A DNA stretch of 64,000 bases from Mesocentrotus franciscanus (Eukaryota; Echinodermata; Echinoidea; Camarodonta; Strongylocentrotidae), in assembly GCA_037976565.1 (NCBI GenBank), contig CP137684.1:24727010-24791009 (forward strand), read 5' to 3'. This document shows, one piece after another, positions 24,997-37,260 of the stretch. How positions within the stretch are numbered: position 1 is the stretch's first letter; the number at the start of each line of letters is the position of its first letter. Below the pieces are notes generated by a model, which saw only the letters and a program-made list of their open reading frames with translations, was not told where the DNA came from and did no database searches. The position numbers and the translations under genes are program-made.

Positions 24997-25468
24997 GTAA
25001 GAATTAAATTCGTGTCACTTTTACTTACAATGGTCAGAATGTTATGTCAAATGAGTGTCACCTTTAGTGACATCTTTATAAATCTTTGGGTTCTGAATGC
25101 TTTTAGTTACAAGTTGTACTTGATCATGAAGTGCAAAAGACACTAGAAAATTTAAATCCACTTCTTTGCATTACAATAAACTCTGCCATTAATAATTACG
25201 ATTCAAACTGAAATAGACTTTAACTTTCTAAATTATTAGCAATGGAGAGTGACATTTTAAATCACTATTTTCATTTACAAATTTAGAATTTAATGTTTTT
25301 TCCACAAGCTTTCATTCTTTTGTACATTGAAAATCCATTATAACTTTTTACAGTTTGAGAGAGTGAAGATACAAATAATTGTTGCCGATTTTAGAGGAAA
25401 ACTGATTCATCTAGTCATTTAGAAAACTCTTGACTGCTATGGCTGAAATCTTTTTAAATTTTTGCTAG

Positions 25469-25600
25469 ATGTTGACGAATGCTCTGTGGATGCATCGCTC
25501 TGTGAAAATGGAGAATGCGTGGACTCTGACGGCTCTTACAGCTGTACATGTAACTCTGGATATGAATTAAGCACTGCTGATGGCGTTAGTACTTGCAACA
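25469..25600 (+). CDS. cbEGF exon, copy 42
   Basis: Consensus protein, Cys17 TGC. Long donor-side form with CAATTTTACTTGG. Confidence 0.92.
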
Positions 25601-26080
25601 GTAAGAATACTATGTCAAATTCGTGTCAATTTTACTTGGAATGGTCAGAATGTTATGTCAAATGAGTGTCACCTTTAGTGACATCTTTATAAATCTTTGG
25701 GTTCTGAATGCTTTTAGTTACAAGTTGTACTTGATCATGAAGTGCAAAAGACACTAGAAAATTTAAATCCACTTCTTTTGCATTACAGTACATTCTGCCA
25801 TTTATAATAACGATTCAAACTGAAATAGACATTTAACTTTCTAAATTATTAGCAATGGAGAGTGAAATTTTAAATCACTATTTTAGTTTACAAATTTGAA
25901 TTTAATGTTTTTTTTCCCACAAGCTTTCATTCTTTTGTACATTGAAGATCCATTATAACTTTTTACAGTTTGAGAAAGTAGAGAAAAATAATTGTTGCCG
26001 AATTTTAGAGGAAAACTGATTCATCTAGTCATTTAGAAAACTCTTGACTGCTATGGCTAAAATCTTTTAACTTTTGCTAG

Positions 26081-26212
26081 ATGTTGACGAATGCTCTGTG
26101 GATGCATCGCTCTGTGAAAATGGAGAATGCGTGGACTCTGACGGCTCTTACAGCTGTACATGTAACTCTGGATATGAATTAAGCACTGCTGATGGCGTTA
26201 GTACTTGCAACA
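26081..26212 (+). CDS. cbEGF exon, copy 43
   Basis: Consensus protein, Cys17 TGC. Short donor-side form. This is the first copy whose upstream block reads GGCTAAAATC and ends AACTTTTGCTAG, the form that dominates from copy 51 on. Confidence 0.92.
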
Positions 26213-26686
26213 GTAAGAATTAAATTCGTGTCACTTTTACTTACAATGGTCAGAATGTTATGTCAAATGAGTGTCACCTTTGGTGACATCTTTATAAATC
26301 TTTGGGTTCTGAATGCTTTTAGTTACAAGTTGTACTTGATCATGAAGTGCAAAAGACACTAGAAAATTTAAATCCACTTCCTTTGCATTACAATAAACTC
26401 TGCCATTAATAATTACGATTCAAACTGAAATAGACATTCAACTTTCTAAATTATTAGCAATGGAGAGTGACATTTTAAATCACTATTTTCATTTACAAAT
26501 TTAGAATTTAATGTTTTTTCCACAAGCTTTCATTCTTTTGTACATTGAAAATCCATTATAACTTTTTAAAGTTTGAGAGAGTAGAGATACAAATAATTGT
26601 TGCCGATTTTAGAGGAAAAACTGATTCATCTAGTCATTTAGAAAACTCTTGACTGCTATGGCTGAAATCTTTTTAATTTTTGCTAG

Positions 26687-26818
26687 ATGTTGACGAATGC
26701 TCTGTGGATGCATCGCTCTGTGAAAATGGAGAATGCGTGGACTCTGACGGCTCTTACAGCTGTACATGTAACTCTGGATATGAATTAAGCACTGCTGATG
26801 GCGTTAGTACTTGCAACA
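26687..26818 (+). CDS. cbEGF exon, copy 44
   Basis: Consensus protein, Cys17 TGC. Long donor-side form with CATTTTTACTTGC. The upstream intron has TTTTTAAAGTTTG where others have TTTTTACAGTTTG. Confidence 0.92.
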
Positions 26819-27299
26819 GTAAGAATACTATGTCAAATTCGTGTCATTTTTACTTGCAATGGTCAGAATGTTATGTCAAATGAGTGTCACCTTTAGTGAC
26901 ATCTTTATAAATCTTTGGGTTCTGAATGCTTTTAGTTACAAGTTGTACTTGATCATGAAGTGCAAAAGACACTAGAAAATTTAAATCCACTTCCTTTGCA
27001 TTACAATAAACTCTGCCATTAATAATTACGATTCAAACTGAAATAGACATTTAACTTTCTAAATTATTAGAAATGGAGAGTGACATTTTAAATCACTATT
27101 TTCTTTTACAAATTTAGAATTTAATGTTTTTTCCACAAGCTTTCATTCTTTTGTACATTGAAAATCCATTATAACTTTTTTACAGTTTGAGAGCGTGGAG
27201 ATACAAATAATTGTTACCGATTTTAGAGGAAAACTGATTCATCTAGTCATTTAGAAAACTCTTGACTGCTATGGCTGAAATCTTTTTAATTTTTGCTAG

Positions 27300-27431
27300 A
27301 TGTTGACGAATGCTCTGTGGATGCATCGCTCTGTGAAAATGGAGAATGCGTGGACTCTGACGGCTCTTACAGCTGTACATGTAACTCTGGATATGAATTA
27401 AGCACTGCTGATGGCGTTAGTACTTGCAACA
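27300..27431 (+). CDS. cbEGF exon, copy 45
   Basis: Consensus protein, Cys17 TGC. Long donor-side form with CAATTTTACTTGG. Confidence 0.92.
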
Positions 27432-27909
27432 GTAAGAATACTATGTCAAATTCGTGTCAATTTTACTTGGAATGGTCAGAATGTTATGTCAAATGAGTGT
27501 CACCTTTTAATGACATCTTTATAAATCTTTGGGTTCTGAATGCTTTTAGTTACAAGTTGTACTTGATCATGAAGTGCAAAAGATACTAGAAAATTTAAAT
27601 CCACTTCTTTTGCATTACAGTACATTCTGCCATTTATAATAACGATTCAAGCTGAAATAGACATTTAACTTTCTAAATTATTAGCAATGGAGAGTAACAT
27701 TTTAAATCACTATTTTAGTTTACAAATTTGAATTTAATGTTTTTTTCCCACAAGCTTTCATTCTTTTGTACATTGAAGATCCATTATAACTTTTTACAGT
27801 TTGAAAGTGGAGAAAAAAAATTGTTGCCAATTTTAGAGGAAAACTGATTCATCTAGTCATTTAGAAAACCCTTGACTGCTATGGCTGAAATCTTTTAAAA
27901 TTTTGCTAG

Positions 27910-28041
27910 ATGTTGACGAATGCTCTGTGGATGCATCGCTCTGTGAAAATGGAGAATGCGTGGACTCTGACGGCTCTTACAGCTGTACATGTAACTCTGG
28001 ATATGAATTAAGCACTGCTGATGGCGTTAGTACTTGCAACA
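27910..28041 (+). CDS. cbEGF exon, copy 46
   Basis: Consensus protein, Cys17 TGC. Donor followed by TCAAATTCG, as in copy 11. Confidence 0.92.
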
Positions 28042-28517
28042 GTAAGAATTCAAATTCGTGTCACTTTTACTTGCAATGGTCAGAATGTTATGTCAAATGA
28101 GTGTCACCTTTAGTGACATCTTTATAAATCTTTGGGTTCTGAATGCTGTTAGTTACAAGTTGTACTTGATCATGAAGTGCAAAAGACACTAGAAAATTTA
28201 AATCCACTTCCTTTGCATTACAATAAACTCTGCCATTAATAATTACGATTCAAACTGAAATAGACTTTGAACTTTCTAAATTATTAGCAATGGAGAGTGA
28301 CATTTTAAATCACTATTTTCATTTACAAATTTAGAATTTAATGTTTTTTCCACAAGCTTTCATTCTTTTGTACATTGAAAATCCATTATAACTTTTTTAC
28401 AGTTTGAGAGCGTGGAGATACAAATAATTGTTGCCGATTTTAGAGGAAAACTGATTCATCTAGTCATTTAGAAAACTCTTGACTGCTATGGCTGAAATCG
28501 TTTTTAATTTTTGCTAG

Positions 28518-28649
28518 ATGTTGACGAATGCTCTGTGGATGCATCGCTCTGTGAAAATGGAGAATGCGTGGACTCTGACGGCTCTTACAGCTGTACATGT
28601 AACTCTGGATATGAATTAAGCACTGCTGATGGCGTTAGTACTTGCAACA
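28518..28649 (+). CDS. cbEGF exon, copy 47
   Basis: Consensus protein, Cys17 TGC. Long donor-side form with CATTTTTAC. First of four units spaced exactly 615 bp apart. Confidence 0.92.
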
Positions 28650-29132
28650 GTAAGAATACTATGTCAAATTCGTGTCATTTTTACTTGCAATGGTCAGAAT
28701 GTTATGTCAAATGAGTGTCACCTTTTAGTGACATCTTTATAAATCTTTGGGTTCTGAATGCTTTTAGTTACAAGTTGTACTTGATAATGAAGTGCAAAAG
28801 ACACTAGAAAATGTAATCTCACTTCCTTTGCATTACAATAAACTCTGCCATTAATAATTACGATTCAAACTGAAATAGACATTTAACTTTCTAAATTATT
28901 AGAAATGGAGAGTGACATTTTAAATCACTATTTTCTTTTTCAAATTTAGAATTTAATGTTTTTTCCACAAGCTTTCATTCTTTTGTACATTGAAAATCCA
29001 TTATAACTTTTTTACAGTTTGAGAGCGTGGATATACAAATAATTGTTGCCGATTTTAGAGGAAAAACTGATTCATCTAGTCATTTAGAAAACTCTTGACT
29101 GCTATGGCTGAAATCTTTTTAATTTTTGCTAG

Positions 29133-29264
29133 ATGTTGACGAATGCTCTGTGGATGCATCGCTCTGTGAAAATGGAGAATGCGTGGACTCTGACGGCTCT
29201 TACAGCTGTACATGTAACTCTGGATATGAATTAAGCACTGCTGATGGCGTTAGTACTTGCAACA
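29133..29264 (+). CDS. cbEGF exon, copy 48
   Basis: Consensus protein, Cys17 TGC. Long donor-side form; the introns on both sides carry TTGATAATGAAG and AAAATGTAATCTCAC. Confidence 0.92.
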
Positions 29265-29747
29265 GTAAGAATACTATGTCAAATTCGTGTCATTTTTACT
29301 TGCAATGGTCAGAATGTTATGTCAAATGAGTGTCACCTTTTAGTGACATCTTTATAAATCTTTGGGTTCTGAATGCTTTTAGTTACAAGTTGTACTTGAT
29401 AATGAAGTGCAAAAGACACTAGAAAATGTAATCTCACTTCCTTTGCATTACAATAAACTCTGCCATTAATAATTACGATTCAAACTGAAATAGACATTTA
29501 ACTTTCTAAATTATTAGAAATGGAGAGTGACATTTTAAATCACTATTTTCTTTTACAAATTTAGAATTTAATGTTTTTTCCACAAGCTTTCATTCTTTTG
29601 TACATTGAAAATCCATTATAACTTTTTTACAGTTTGAGAGCGTGGATATACAAATAATTGTTGCCGATTTTAGAGGAAAAACTGATTCATCTAGTCATTT
29701 AGAAAACTCTTGACTGCTATGGCTGAAATCTTTTTAATTTTTGCTAG

Positions 29748-29879
29748 ATGTTGACGAATGCTCTGTGGATGCATCGCTCTGTGAAAATGGAGAATGCGTG
29801 GACTCTGACGGCTCTTACAGCTGTACATGTAACTCTGGATATGAATTAAGCACTGCTGATGGCGTTAGTACTTGCAACA
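29748..29879 (+). CDS. cbEGF exon, copy 49
   Basis: Consensus protein, Cys17 TGC. Donor is GTAAGAAA followed by ACTATGTC (T to A at intron position 8), a marker shared with copies 50, 51, 54, 56 and 57. Confidence 0.92.
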
Positions 29880-30362
29880 GTAAGAAAACTATGTCAAATT
29901 CGTGTCATTTTTACTTGCAATGGTCAGAATGTTATGTCAAATGAGTGTCACCTTTTAGTGACATCTTTATAAATCTTTGGGTTCTGAATGCTTTTAGTTA
30001 CAAGTTGTACTTGATAATGAAGTGCAAAAGACACTAGAAAATGTAAATTCACTTCCTTTGCATTACAATAAACTCTGCCATTAATAATTACGATTCAAAC
30101 TGAAATAGACATTTAACTTTCTAAATTATTAGCAATGGAGAGTGACATTTTAAATCACTATTTTCTTTTACAAATTTAGAATTTAATGTTTTTTCCACAA
30201 GCTTTCATTCTTTTGTACATTGAAAATCCATTATAACTTTTTTACAGTTTGAGAGCGTGGATATACAAATAATTGTTGCCGATTTTAGAGGAAAAACTGA
30301 TTCATCTAGTCATTTAGAAAACTCTTGACTGCTATGGCTGAAATCTTTTTAATTTTTGCTAG

Positions 30363-30494
30363 ATGTTGACGAATGCTCTGTGGATGCATCGCTCTGTGAA
30401 AATGGAGAATGCGTGGACTCTGACGGCTCTTACAGCTGTACATGTAACTCTGGATATGAATTAAGCACTGCTGATGGCGTTAGTACTTGCAACA
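30363..30494 (+). CDS. cbEGF exon, copy 50
   Basis: Consensus protein, Cys17 TGC. Donor GTAAGAAA. The following intron switches to the second family (GCAATGAAGAGTG, CACTGTTTTCG). Confidence 0.92.
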
Positions 30495-30974
30495 GTAAGA
30501 AAACTATGTCAAATTCGTGTCATTTTTACTTGCAATGGTCAGAATGTTATGTCAAATGAGTGTCACCTTTTAGTGACATCTTTATAAATCATTGGGTTCT
30601 GAATGCTTTTAGTTACAAGTTGTACTTGATAATGAAGTGCAAAAGACACTAGAAAATGTAAATTCACTTCCTTTGCATTACAATAAACTCTGCCATCAAT
30701 AATTACGATTCAAACTGAAATAGACATTCAACTTTCTAAATTATTAGCAATGAAGAGTGACATTTTAAATCACTGTTTTCGTTTACAAATTTGAAATTTA
30801 ATGTTTTTTCCCAAAGCTTTCAATCTTTTGTACATTGAAGATCCATTATAACTTTTTACAGTTTGAGAAAGTGGAGATACAAATAATTGTTACCGAATTT
30901 AGAGGAAAACTGATTCATCTAGTCATTTAGAAAACTCTTGACTGCTATGGCTAAAATCTTTTAACTTTTGCTAG

Positions 30975-31106
30975 ATGTTGACGAATGCTCTGTGGATGCA
31001 TCGCTCTGTGAAAATGGAGAATGTGTGGACTCTGACGGCTCTTACAGCTGTACATGTAACTCTGGATATGAATTAAGCACTGCTGATGGCGTTAGTACTT
31101 GCAACA
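30975..31106 (+). CDS. cbEGF exon, copy 51
   Basis: Consensus protein. First copy with Cys17 encoded by TGT, a silent change. Donor GTAAGAAA; acceptor tract TTTTAACTTTTGCTAG. Confidence 0.92.
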
Positions 31107-31588
31107 GTAAGAAAACTATGTCAAATTCGTGTCATTTTTACTTGCAATGGTCAGAATGTTATGTCAAATGAGTGTCACCTTTAGTGACATCTTTATAAAT
31201 CTTTGGGTTCTGAATGCTTTTAGTTACAAGTTGTACTTGATAATGAAGTGCAAAAGACACTAGAAAATTTAAATTCACTTCTTTGCATTACAATAAACTC
31301 TGCCATTAATAATTACGATTCAAACTGAAATAGACATTCAACTTTCTAAAGTATTAGCAATGAAGAGTGACATTTTAAATCACTGTTTTCGTTTACAAAT
31401 TTGAAATTTAATGTTTTTTTTTCCCAAAGCTTTCAATCTTTTGTACATTGAAGATCCATAATAACTTTTTACAGTTTGAGAAAGTGGAGATACAAATAAT
31501 TGTTACCGAATTTAGAGGAAAGCTGATTCATCTAGTCATTTAGAAAACTCTTGACTGCTATGGCTAAAATCTCTTTAACTTTTGCTAG

Positions 31589-31720
31589 ATGTTGACGAAT
31601 GCTCTGTGGATGCATCGCTCTGTGAAAATGGAGAATGTGTGGACTCTGACGGCTCTTACAGCTGTACATGTAACTCTGGATATGAATTAAGCACTGCTGA
31701 TGGCGTTAGTACTTGCAACA
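31589..31720 (+). CDS. cbEGF exon, copy 52
   Basis: Consensus protein, Cys17 TGT. Donor GTAAGAAT; acceptor tract CTCTTTAACTTTTGCTAG. Confidence 0.92.
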
Positions 31721-32204
31721 GTAAGAATACTATGTCAAATTCGTGTCACTTTTACTTGCAATGGTCAGAATGTTATGTCAAATGAGTGTCACCTTTTAGT
31801 GACATCTTTAAAATTTTGGATTCTGAATGCTTTTAATTACAAGTTGTACTTGATCATGAAGTGCAAAAGACACTAAAAATTAAATCCACTTCTTTTGCAT
31901 TACATTAAACTTTTCATATTTATAATAACGATTCAAACTGAAATAGACATTCAACTTTCTAAAGTATTAGCAATGAAGAGTGACATTTTAAATCACTGTT
32001 TTCGTTTACAAATTTGAAATTTAATGTTTTTTTTTCCCAAAGCTTTCAATCTTTTGTACATTGAAGATCCATAATAACCTTTTTTACAGTTTGAGAAAGT
32101 GGAGATACAAATAATTGTTACCGAATTTAGAGGAAAAACTGATTCATCTAGTCATTTAGAAAACTCTTGACTGCTATGGCTAAAATCTCTTTAACTTTTG
32201 CTAG

Positions 32205-32336
32205 ATGTTGACGAATGCTCTGTGGATGCATCGCTCTGTGAAAATGGAGAATGTGTGGACTCTGACGGCTCTTACAGCTGTACATGTAACTCTGGATATG
32301 AATTAAGCACTGCTGATGGCGTTAGTACTTGCAACA
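32205..32336 (+). CDS. cbEGF exon, copy 53
   Basis: Consensus protein, Cys17 TGT. Donor GTAAGAAT; the downstream intron has GACATCGTTATAAATC. Confidence 0.92.
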
Positions 32337-32815
32337 GTAAGAATACTATGTCAAATTCGTGTCACTTTTACTTGCAATGGTCAGAATGTTATGTCAAATG
32401 AGTGTCACCTTTTAGTGACATCGTTATAAATCTTTGGATTCTGAATGCTTTTAGTTACAAGTTGTACTTGATCATGAAGTGCAAAAGACACTAGAAATTT
32501 AAATCCACTTCTTTGCATTACATTACCTTTGCATATTAATAATAACGATTCAAACTGAAATAGACATTCAACTTTCTAAATTATTAGCAATGAAGAGTGA
32601 CATTTTAAATCACTGTTTTCGTTTACAAATTTGAAATTTAATGTTTTTTCCCAAAGCTTTCAATCTTTTGTACATTGAAGATCCATAATAACTTTTTTAC
32701 AGTTTGAGAAAGTGGAGATACAAATAATTGTTACCGAATTTAGAGGAAAACTGATTCATCTAGTCATTTAGAAAACTCTTGACTGCTATGGCTAAAATCT
32801 TTTAACTTTTGCTAG

Positions 32816-32947
32816 ATGTTGACGAATGCTCTGTGGATGCATCGCTCTGTGAAAATGGAGAATGTGTGGACTCTGACGGCTCTTACAGCTGTACATGTAA
32901 CTCTGGATATGAATTAAGCACTGCTGATGGCGTTAGTACTTGCAACA
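32816..32947 (+). CDS. cbEGF exon, copy 54
   Basis: Consensus protein, Cys17 TGT. Donor GTAAGAAA. The intron 5' side is of the second family but the following intron reverts to GGAGAGTGACATTTT. Confidence 0.92.
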
Positions 32948-33430
32948 GTAAGAAAACTATGTCAAATTCGTGTCATTTTTACTTGCAATGGTCAGAATGT
33001 TATGTCAAATGAGTGTCACCTTTTAGTGACATCTTTATAAATCTTTGGGTTCTGAATGCTTTTAGTTACAAGTTGTACTTGATAATGAAGTGCAAAAGAC
33101 ACTAGAAAATGTAAATTCACTTCCTTTGCATTACAATAAACTCTGCCATTAATAATTACGATTCAAACTGAAATAGACATTCAACTTTCTAAATTATTAG
33201 CAATGGAGAGTGACATTTTAAATCACTTTTTTCTTTTACAAATTTAGAATTTAATGTTTTTTCCACAAGCTTTCATTCTTTTGTACATTGAAAATCCATT
33301 ATAACTTTTTTACAGTTTGAGAGCGTGGAGATACAAATAATTGTTACCGAATTTAGAGGAAAAACTGATTCATCTAGTCATTTAGAAAACTCTTGACTGC
33401 TATGGCTAAAATCTTTTTAACTTTTGCTAG

Positions 33431-33562
33431 ATGTTGACGAATGCTCTGTGGATGCATCGCTCTGTGAAAATGGAGAATGCGTGGACTCTGACGGCTCTTA
33501 CAGCTGTACATGTAACTCTGGATATGAATTAAGCACTGCTGATGGCGTTAGTACTTGCAACA
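33431..33562 (+). CDS. cbEGF exon, copy 55
   Basis: Consensus protein, Cys17 back to TGC, while the acceptor tract is the second-family AACTTTTGCTAG form: a mosaic unit. Confidence 0.92.
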
Positions 33563-34049
33563 GTAAGAATACTATGTCAAATTCGTGTCATTTTTACTTG
33601 CAATGGTCAGAATGTTATGTCAAATGAGTGTCACCTTTAGTGACATCTTTATAAATCTTTGGGTTCTGAATGCTTTTAGTTACAAGTTGTACTTGATAAT
33701 GAAGTGCAAAAGACACTAGAAAATGTAAATTCACTTCCTTTGCATTACAATAAACTCTGCCATCAATAATTACGATTCAAACTGAAATAGACATTCAACT
33801 TTCTAAAGTATTAGCAATGAAGAGTGACATTTTTAATCACTGTTTTCGTTTACAAATTTGAAATTTAATGTTTTTTTTTTTCCCAAAGCTTTCAATCTTT
33901 TGTACATTGAAGATCCATAATAACCTTTTTTACAGTTTGAGAAAGTGGAGATACAAATAATTGTTACCGAATTTAGAGGAAAACTGATTCATCTAGTCAT
34001 TTAGAAAACTCTTGACTGCTATGGCTAAAATCTCTTTAACTTTTGCTAG

Positions 34050-34181
34050 ATGTTGACGAATGCTCTGTGGATGCATCGCTCTGTGAAAATGGAGAATGTG
34101 TGGACTCTGACGGCTCTTACAGCTGTACATGTAACTCTGGATATGAATTAAGCACTGCTGATGGCGTTAGTACTTGCAACA
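34050..34181 (+). CDS. cbEGF exon, copy 56
   Basis: Consensus protein, Cys17 TGT. Donor GTAAGAAA. The introns before and after alternate between the two families. Confidence 0.92.
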
Positions 34182-34660
34182 GTAAGAAAACTATGTCAAA
34201 TTCGTGTCATTTTTACTTGCAATGGTCAGAATGTTATGTCAAATGAGTGTCACCTTTTAGTGACATCTTTATAAATCTTTGGGTTCTGAATGCTTTTAGT
34301 TACAAGTTGTACTTGATAATGAAGTGCAAAAGACACTAGAAAATGTAAATTCACTTCCTTTGCATTACAATAAACTCTGCCATTAATAATTACGATTCAA
34401 ACTGAAATAGACATTCAACTTTCTAAATTATTAGCAATGGAGAGTGACATTTTAAATCACTTTTTCTTTTACAAATTTAGAATTTAATGTTTTTTCCACA
34501 AGCTTTCATTCTTTTGTACATTGAAAATCCATTATAACTTTTTACAGTTTGAGAGCGTGGAGATACAAATAATTGTTGCCGATTTTAGAGGAAAACTGAT
34601 TCATCTAGTCATTTAGAAAACTCTTGACTGCTATGGCTGAAATCTTTTAAATTTTGCTAG

Positions 34661-34792
34661 ATGTTGACGAATGCTCTGTGGATGCATCGCTCTGTGAAAA
34701 TGGAGAATGCGTGGACTCTGACGGCTCTTACAGCTGTACATGTAACTCTGGATATGAATTAAGCACTGCTGATGGCGTTAGTACTTGCAACA
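34661..34792 (+). CDS. cbEGF exon, copy 57
   Basis: Consensus protein, Cys17 TGC (the last TGC copy). Donor GTAAGAAA. Acceptor block reverts to GGCTGAAATC and AAATTTTGCTAG. Confidence 0.92.
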
Positions 34793-35280
34793 GTAAGAAA
34801 ACTATGTCAAATTCGTGTCATTTTTACTTGCAATGGTCAGAATGTTATGTCAAATGAGTGTCACTTTTTAGTGACATCTTTATAAATCTTTGGGTTCTGA
34901 ATGCTTTTAGTTACAAGTTGTACTTGATAATGAAGTGCAAAAGACACTAGAAAATGTAAATTCACTTCCTTTGCATTACAATAAACTCTGCCATCAATAA
35001 TTACGATTCAAACTGAAATAGACATTCAACTTTCTAAAGTATTAGCAATGAAGAGTGACATTTTTAATCACTGTTTTCGTTTACAAATTTGAAATTTAAT
35101 GTTTTTTTTTTTCCCAAAGCTTTCAATCTTTTGTACATTGAAGATCCATAATAACCTTTTTTACAGTTTGAGAAAGTGGAGATACAAATAATTGTTACCG
35201 AATTTAGAGGAAAACTGATTCATCTAGTCATTTAGAAAACTCTTGACTGCTATGGCTAAAATCTCTTTAACTTTTGCTAG

Positions 35281-35410
35281 ATGTTGACGAATGCTCTGTG
35301 GATGCATCGCTCTGTGAAAATGGAGAATGTGGACTCTGACGGCTCTTACAGCTGTACATGTAACTCTGGATATGAATTAAGCACTGCTGATGGCGTTAGT
35401 ACTTGCAACA
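35281..35410 (+). pseudogene. Frameshifted cbEGF exon, copy 58 (2-bp deletion)
   Basis: Only 130 bp. The TGTGTG run at Cys17-Val18 has lost one TG, so GAATGTGTGGAC has become GAATGTGGAC. In the array frame the last three cysteines are lost and the downstream frame is disrupted. Splice signals are intact (AACTTTTGCTAG and GTAAGAAT). Inclusion would shift the frame of every later exon; skipping it would be harmless because a full exon is symmetric. A consensus or sequencing error at the dinucleotide run is a real alternative. Confidence 0.85.
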
Positions 35411-35895
35411 GTAAGAATACTATGTCAAATTCGTGTCACTTTTACTTGCAATGGTCAGAATGTTATCTGAAATGAGCGTCACCTTTTAGTGACATCTTTA
35501 AAATTTTGGATTCTGAATGCTTTTAATTACAAGTTGTACTTGATCATTAGGTCCAAACGTTATTACAAAATTTAAATCCACTTCTTTTTCATAAATATTA
35601 CCCTTTTCATATTTATAATAACGATTCAATCTGAAATAGACATTCAACTTTCTAAAGTATTAGCAATGAAGAGTGACATTTTAAATCACTGTTTTCGTTT
35701 ACAAATATGAAATTTAATGTTTTTTTCCCAAAGATTTCAATCTTTTGTACATTGAAGATCCATAATAACTTTTTTTACAGTTTGAGAAAGTGGAGATACA
35801 AATAATTGTTACCGAATTTAGAGGAAAAACTGATTCATCTAGTCATTTAGAAAACTCTTGACTGCTATGGCTAAAATCTCTTTAACTTTTGCTAG

Positions 35896-36027
35896 ATGTT
35901 GACGAATGCTCTGTGGATGCATCGCTCTGTGAAAATGGAGAATGTGTGGACTCTGACGGCTCTTACAGCTGTACATGTAACTCTGGATATGAATTAAGCA
36001 CTGCTGATGGCGTTAGTACTTGCAACA
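35896..36027 (+). CDS. cbEGF exon, copy 59
   Basis: Consensus protein, Cys17 TGT. The intron switches to TTATCTGAAATATGCGTCACC, and the second intron family is pure from here to copy 73. Confidence 0.92.
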
Positions 36028-36511
36028 GTAAGAATACTATGTCAAATTCGTGTCACTTTTACTTGCAATGGTCAGAATGTTATCTGAAATATGCGTCACC
36101 TTTAAGTGACATCTTTAAATTTTTGGATTCTGAATGCTTTTAATTTCAAGTTGTACTTGATCATTAGGTCCAAACGTTATTACAAAATTTAAATCCACTT
36201 CTTTTTCATAACATTACCCTTTTCATATTAATAATAACGATTCAATCTGAAATAAACATTCAACTTTCTAAAGTATTAGCAATGAAGAGTGACATTTTAA
36301 ATCACTGTTTTCGTTTACAAATTTGAAATTTAATGTTTTTTTCCCAAAGATGTCAATCTTTTGTACATTGAAGATCCATAATAACTTTTTTTACAGTTTG
36401 AGAAAGTGGAGATACAAATAATTGTTACCGAATTTAGAGGAAAAACTGATTCATCTAGTCATTTAGAAAACTCTTGACTGCTATGGCTAAAATCTCTTTA
36501 ACTTTTGCTAG

Positions 36512-36643
36512 ATGTTGACGAATGCTCTGTGGATGCATCGCTCTGTGAAAATGGAGAATGTGTGGACTCTGACGGCTCTTACAGCTGTACATGTAACTCT
36601 GGATATGAATTAAGCACTGCTGATGGCGTTAGTACTTGCAACA
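36512..36643 (+). CDS. cbEGF exon, copy 60
   Basis: Consensus protein, Cys17 TGT. Donor GTAAGAAT; intron marker TTATCTGAAATGAGCGTC. Confidence 0.92.
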
Positions 36644-37128
36644 GTAAGAATACTATGTCAAATTCGTGTCACTTTTACTTGCAATGGTCAGAATGTTATC
36701 TGAAATGAGCGTCACCTTTTAGTGACATCTTTAAAATTTTGGATTCTGAATGCTTTTAATTACAAGTTGTACTTGATCATTAGGTCCAAACGTTATTACA
36801 AAATTTAAATCCACTTCTTTTTCATAACATTACCCTTTTCATATTTATAATAACGATTCAATCTGAAATAAACATTCAACTTTCTAAAGTATTAGCAATG
36901 AAGAGTGACATTTTAAATCACTGTTTTCGTTTACAAATTTGAAATTTAATGTTTTTTTCCCCAAAGATGTCAATCTTTTGTACATTGAAGATCCATAATA
37001 ACTTTTTTTACAGTTTGAGAAAGTGGAGATACAAATAATTGTTACCGAATTTAGAGGAAAAACTGATTCATCTAGTCATTTAGAAAACTCTTGACTGCTA
37101 TGGCTAAAATCTCTTTAACTTTTGCTAG

Positions 37129-37260
37129 ATGTTGACGAATGCTCTGTGGATGCATCGCTCTGTGAAAATGGAGAATGTGTGGACTCTGACGGCTCTTACA
37201 GCTGTACATGTAACTCTGGATATGAATTAAGCACTGCTGATGGCGTTAGTACTTGCAACA
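37129..37260 (+). CDS. cbEGF exon, copy 61
   Basis: Consensus protein, Cys17 TGT. The intron is nearly identical to those of copies 60 and 62, with CCCCAAAGATGTCAATC. Confidence 0.92.
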
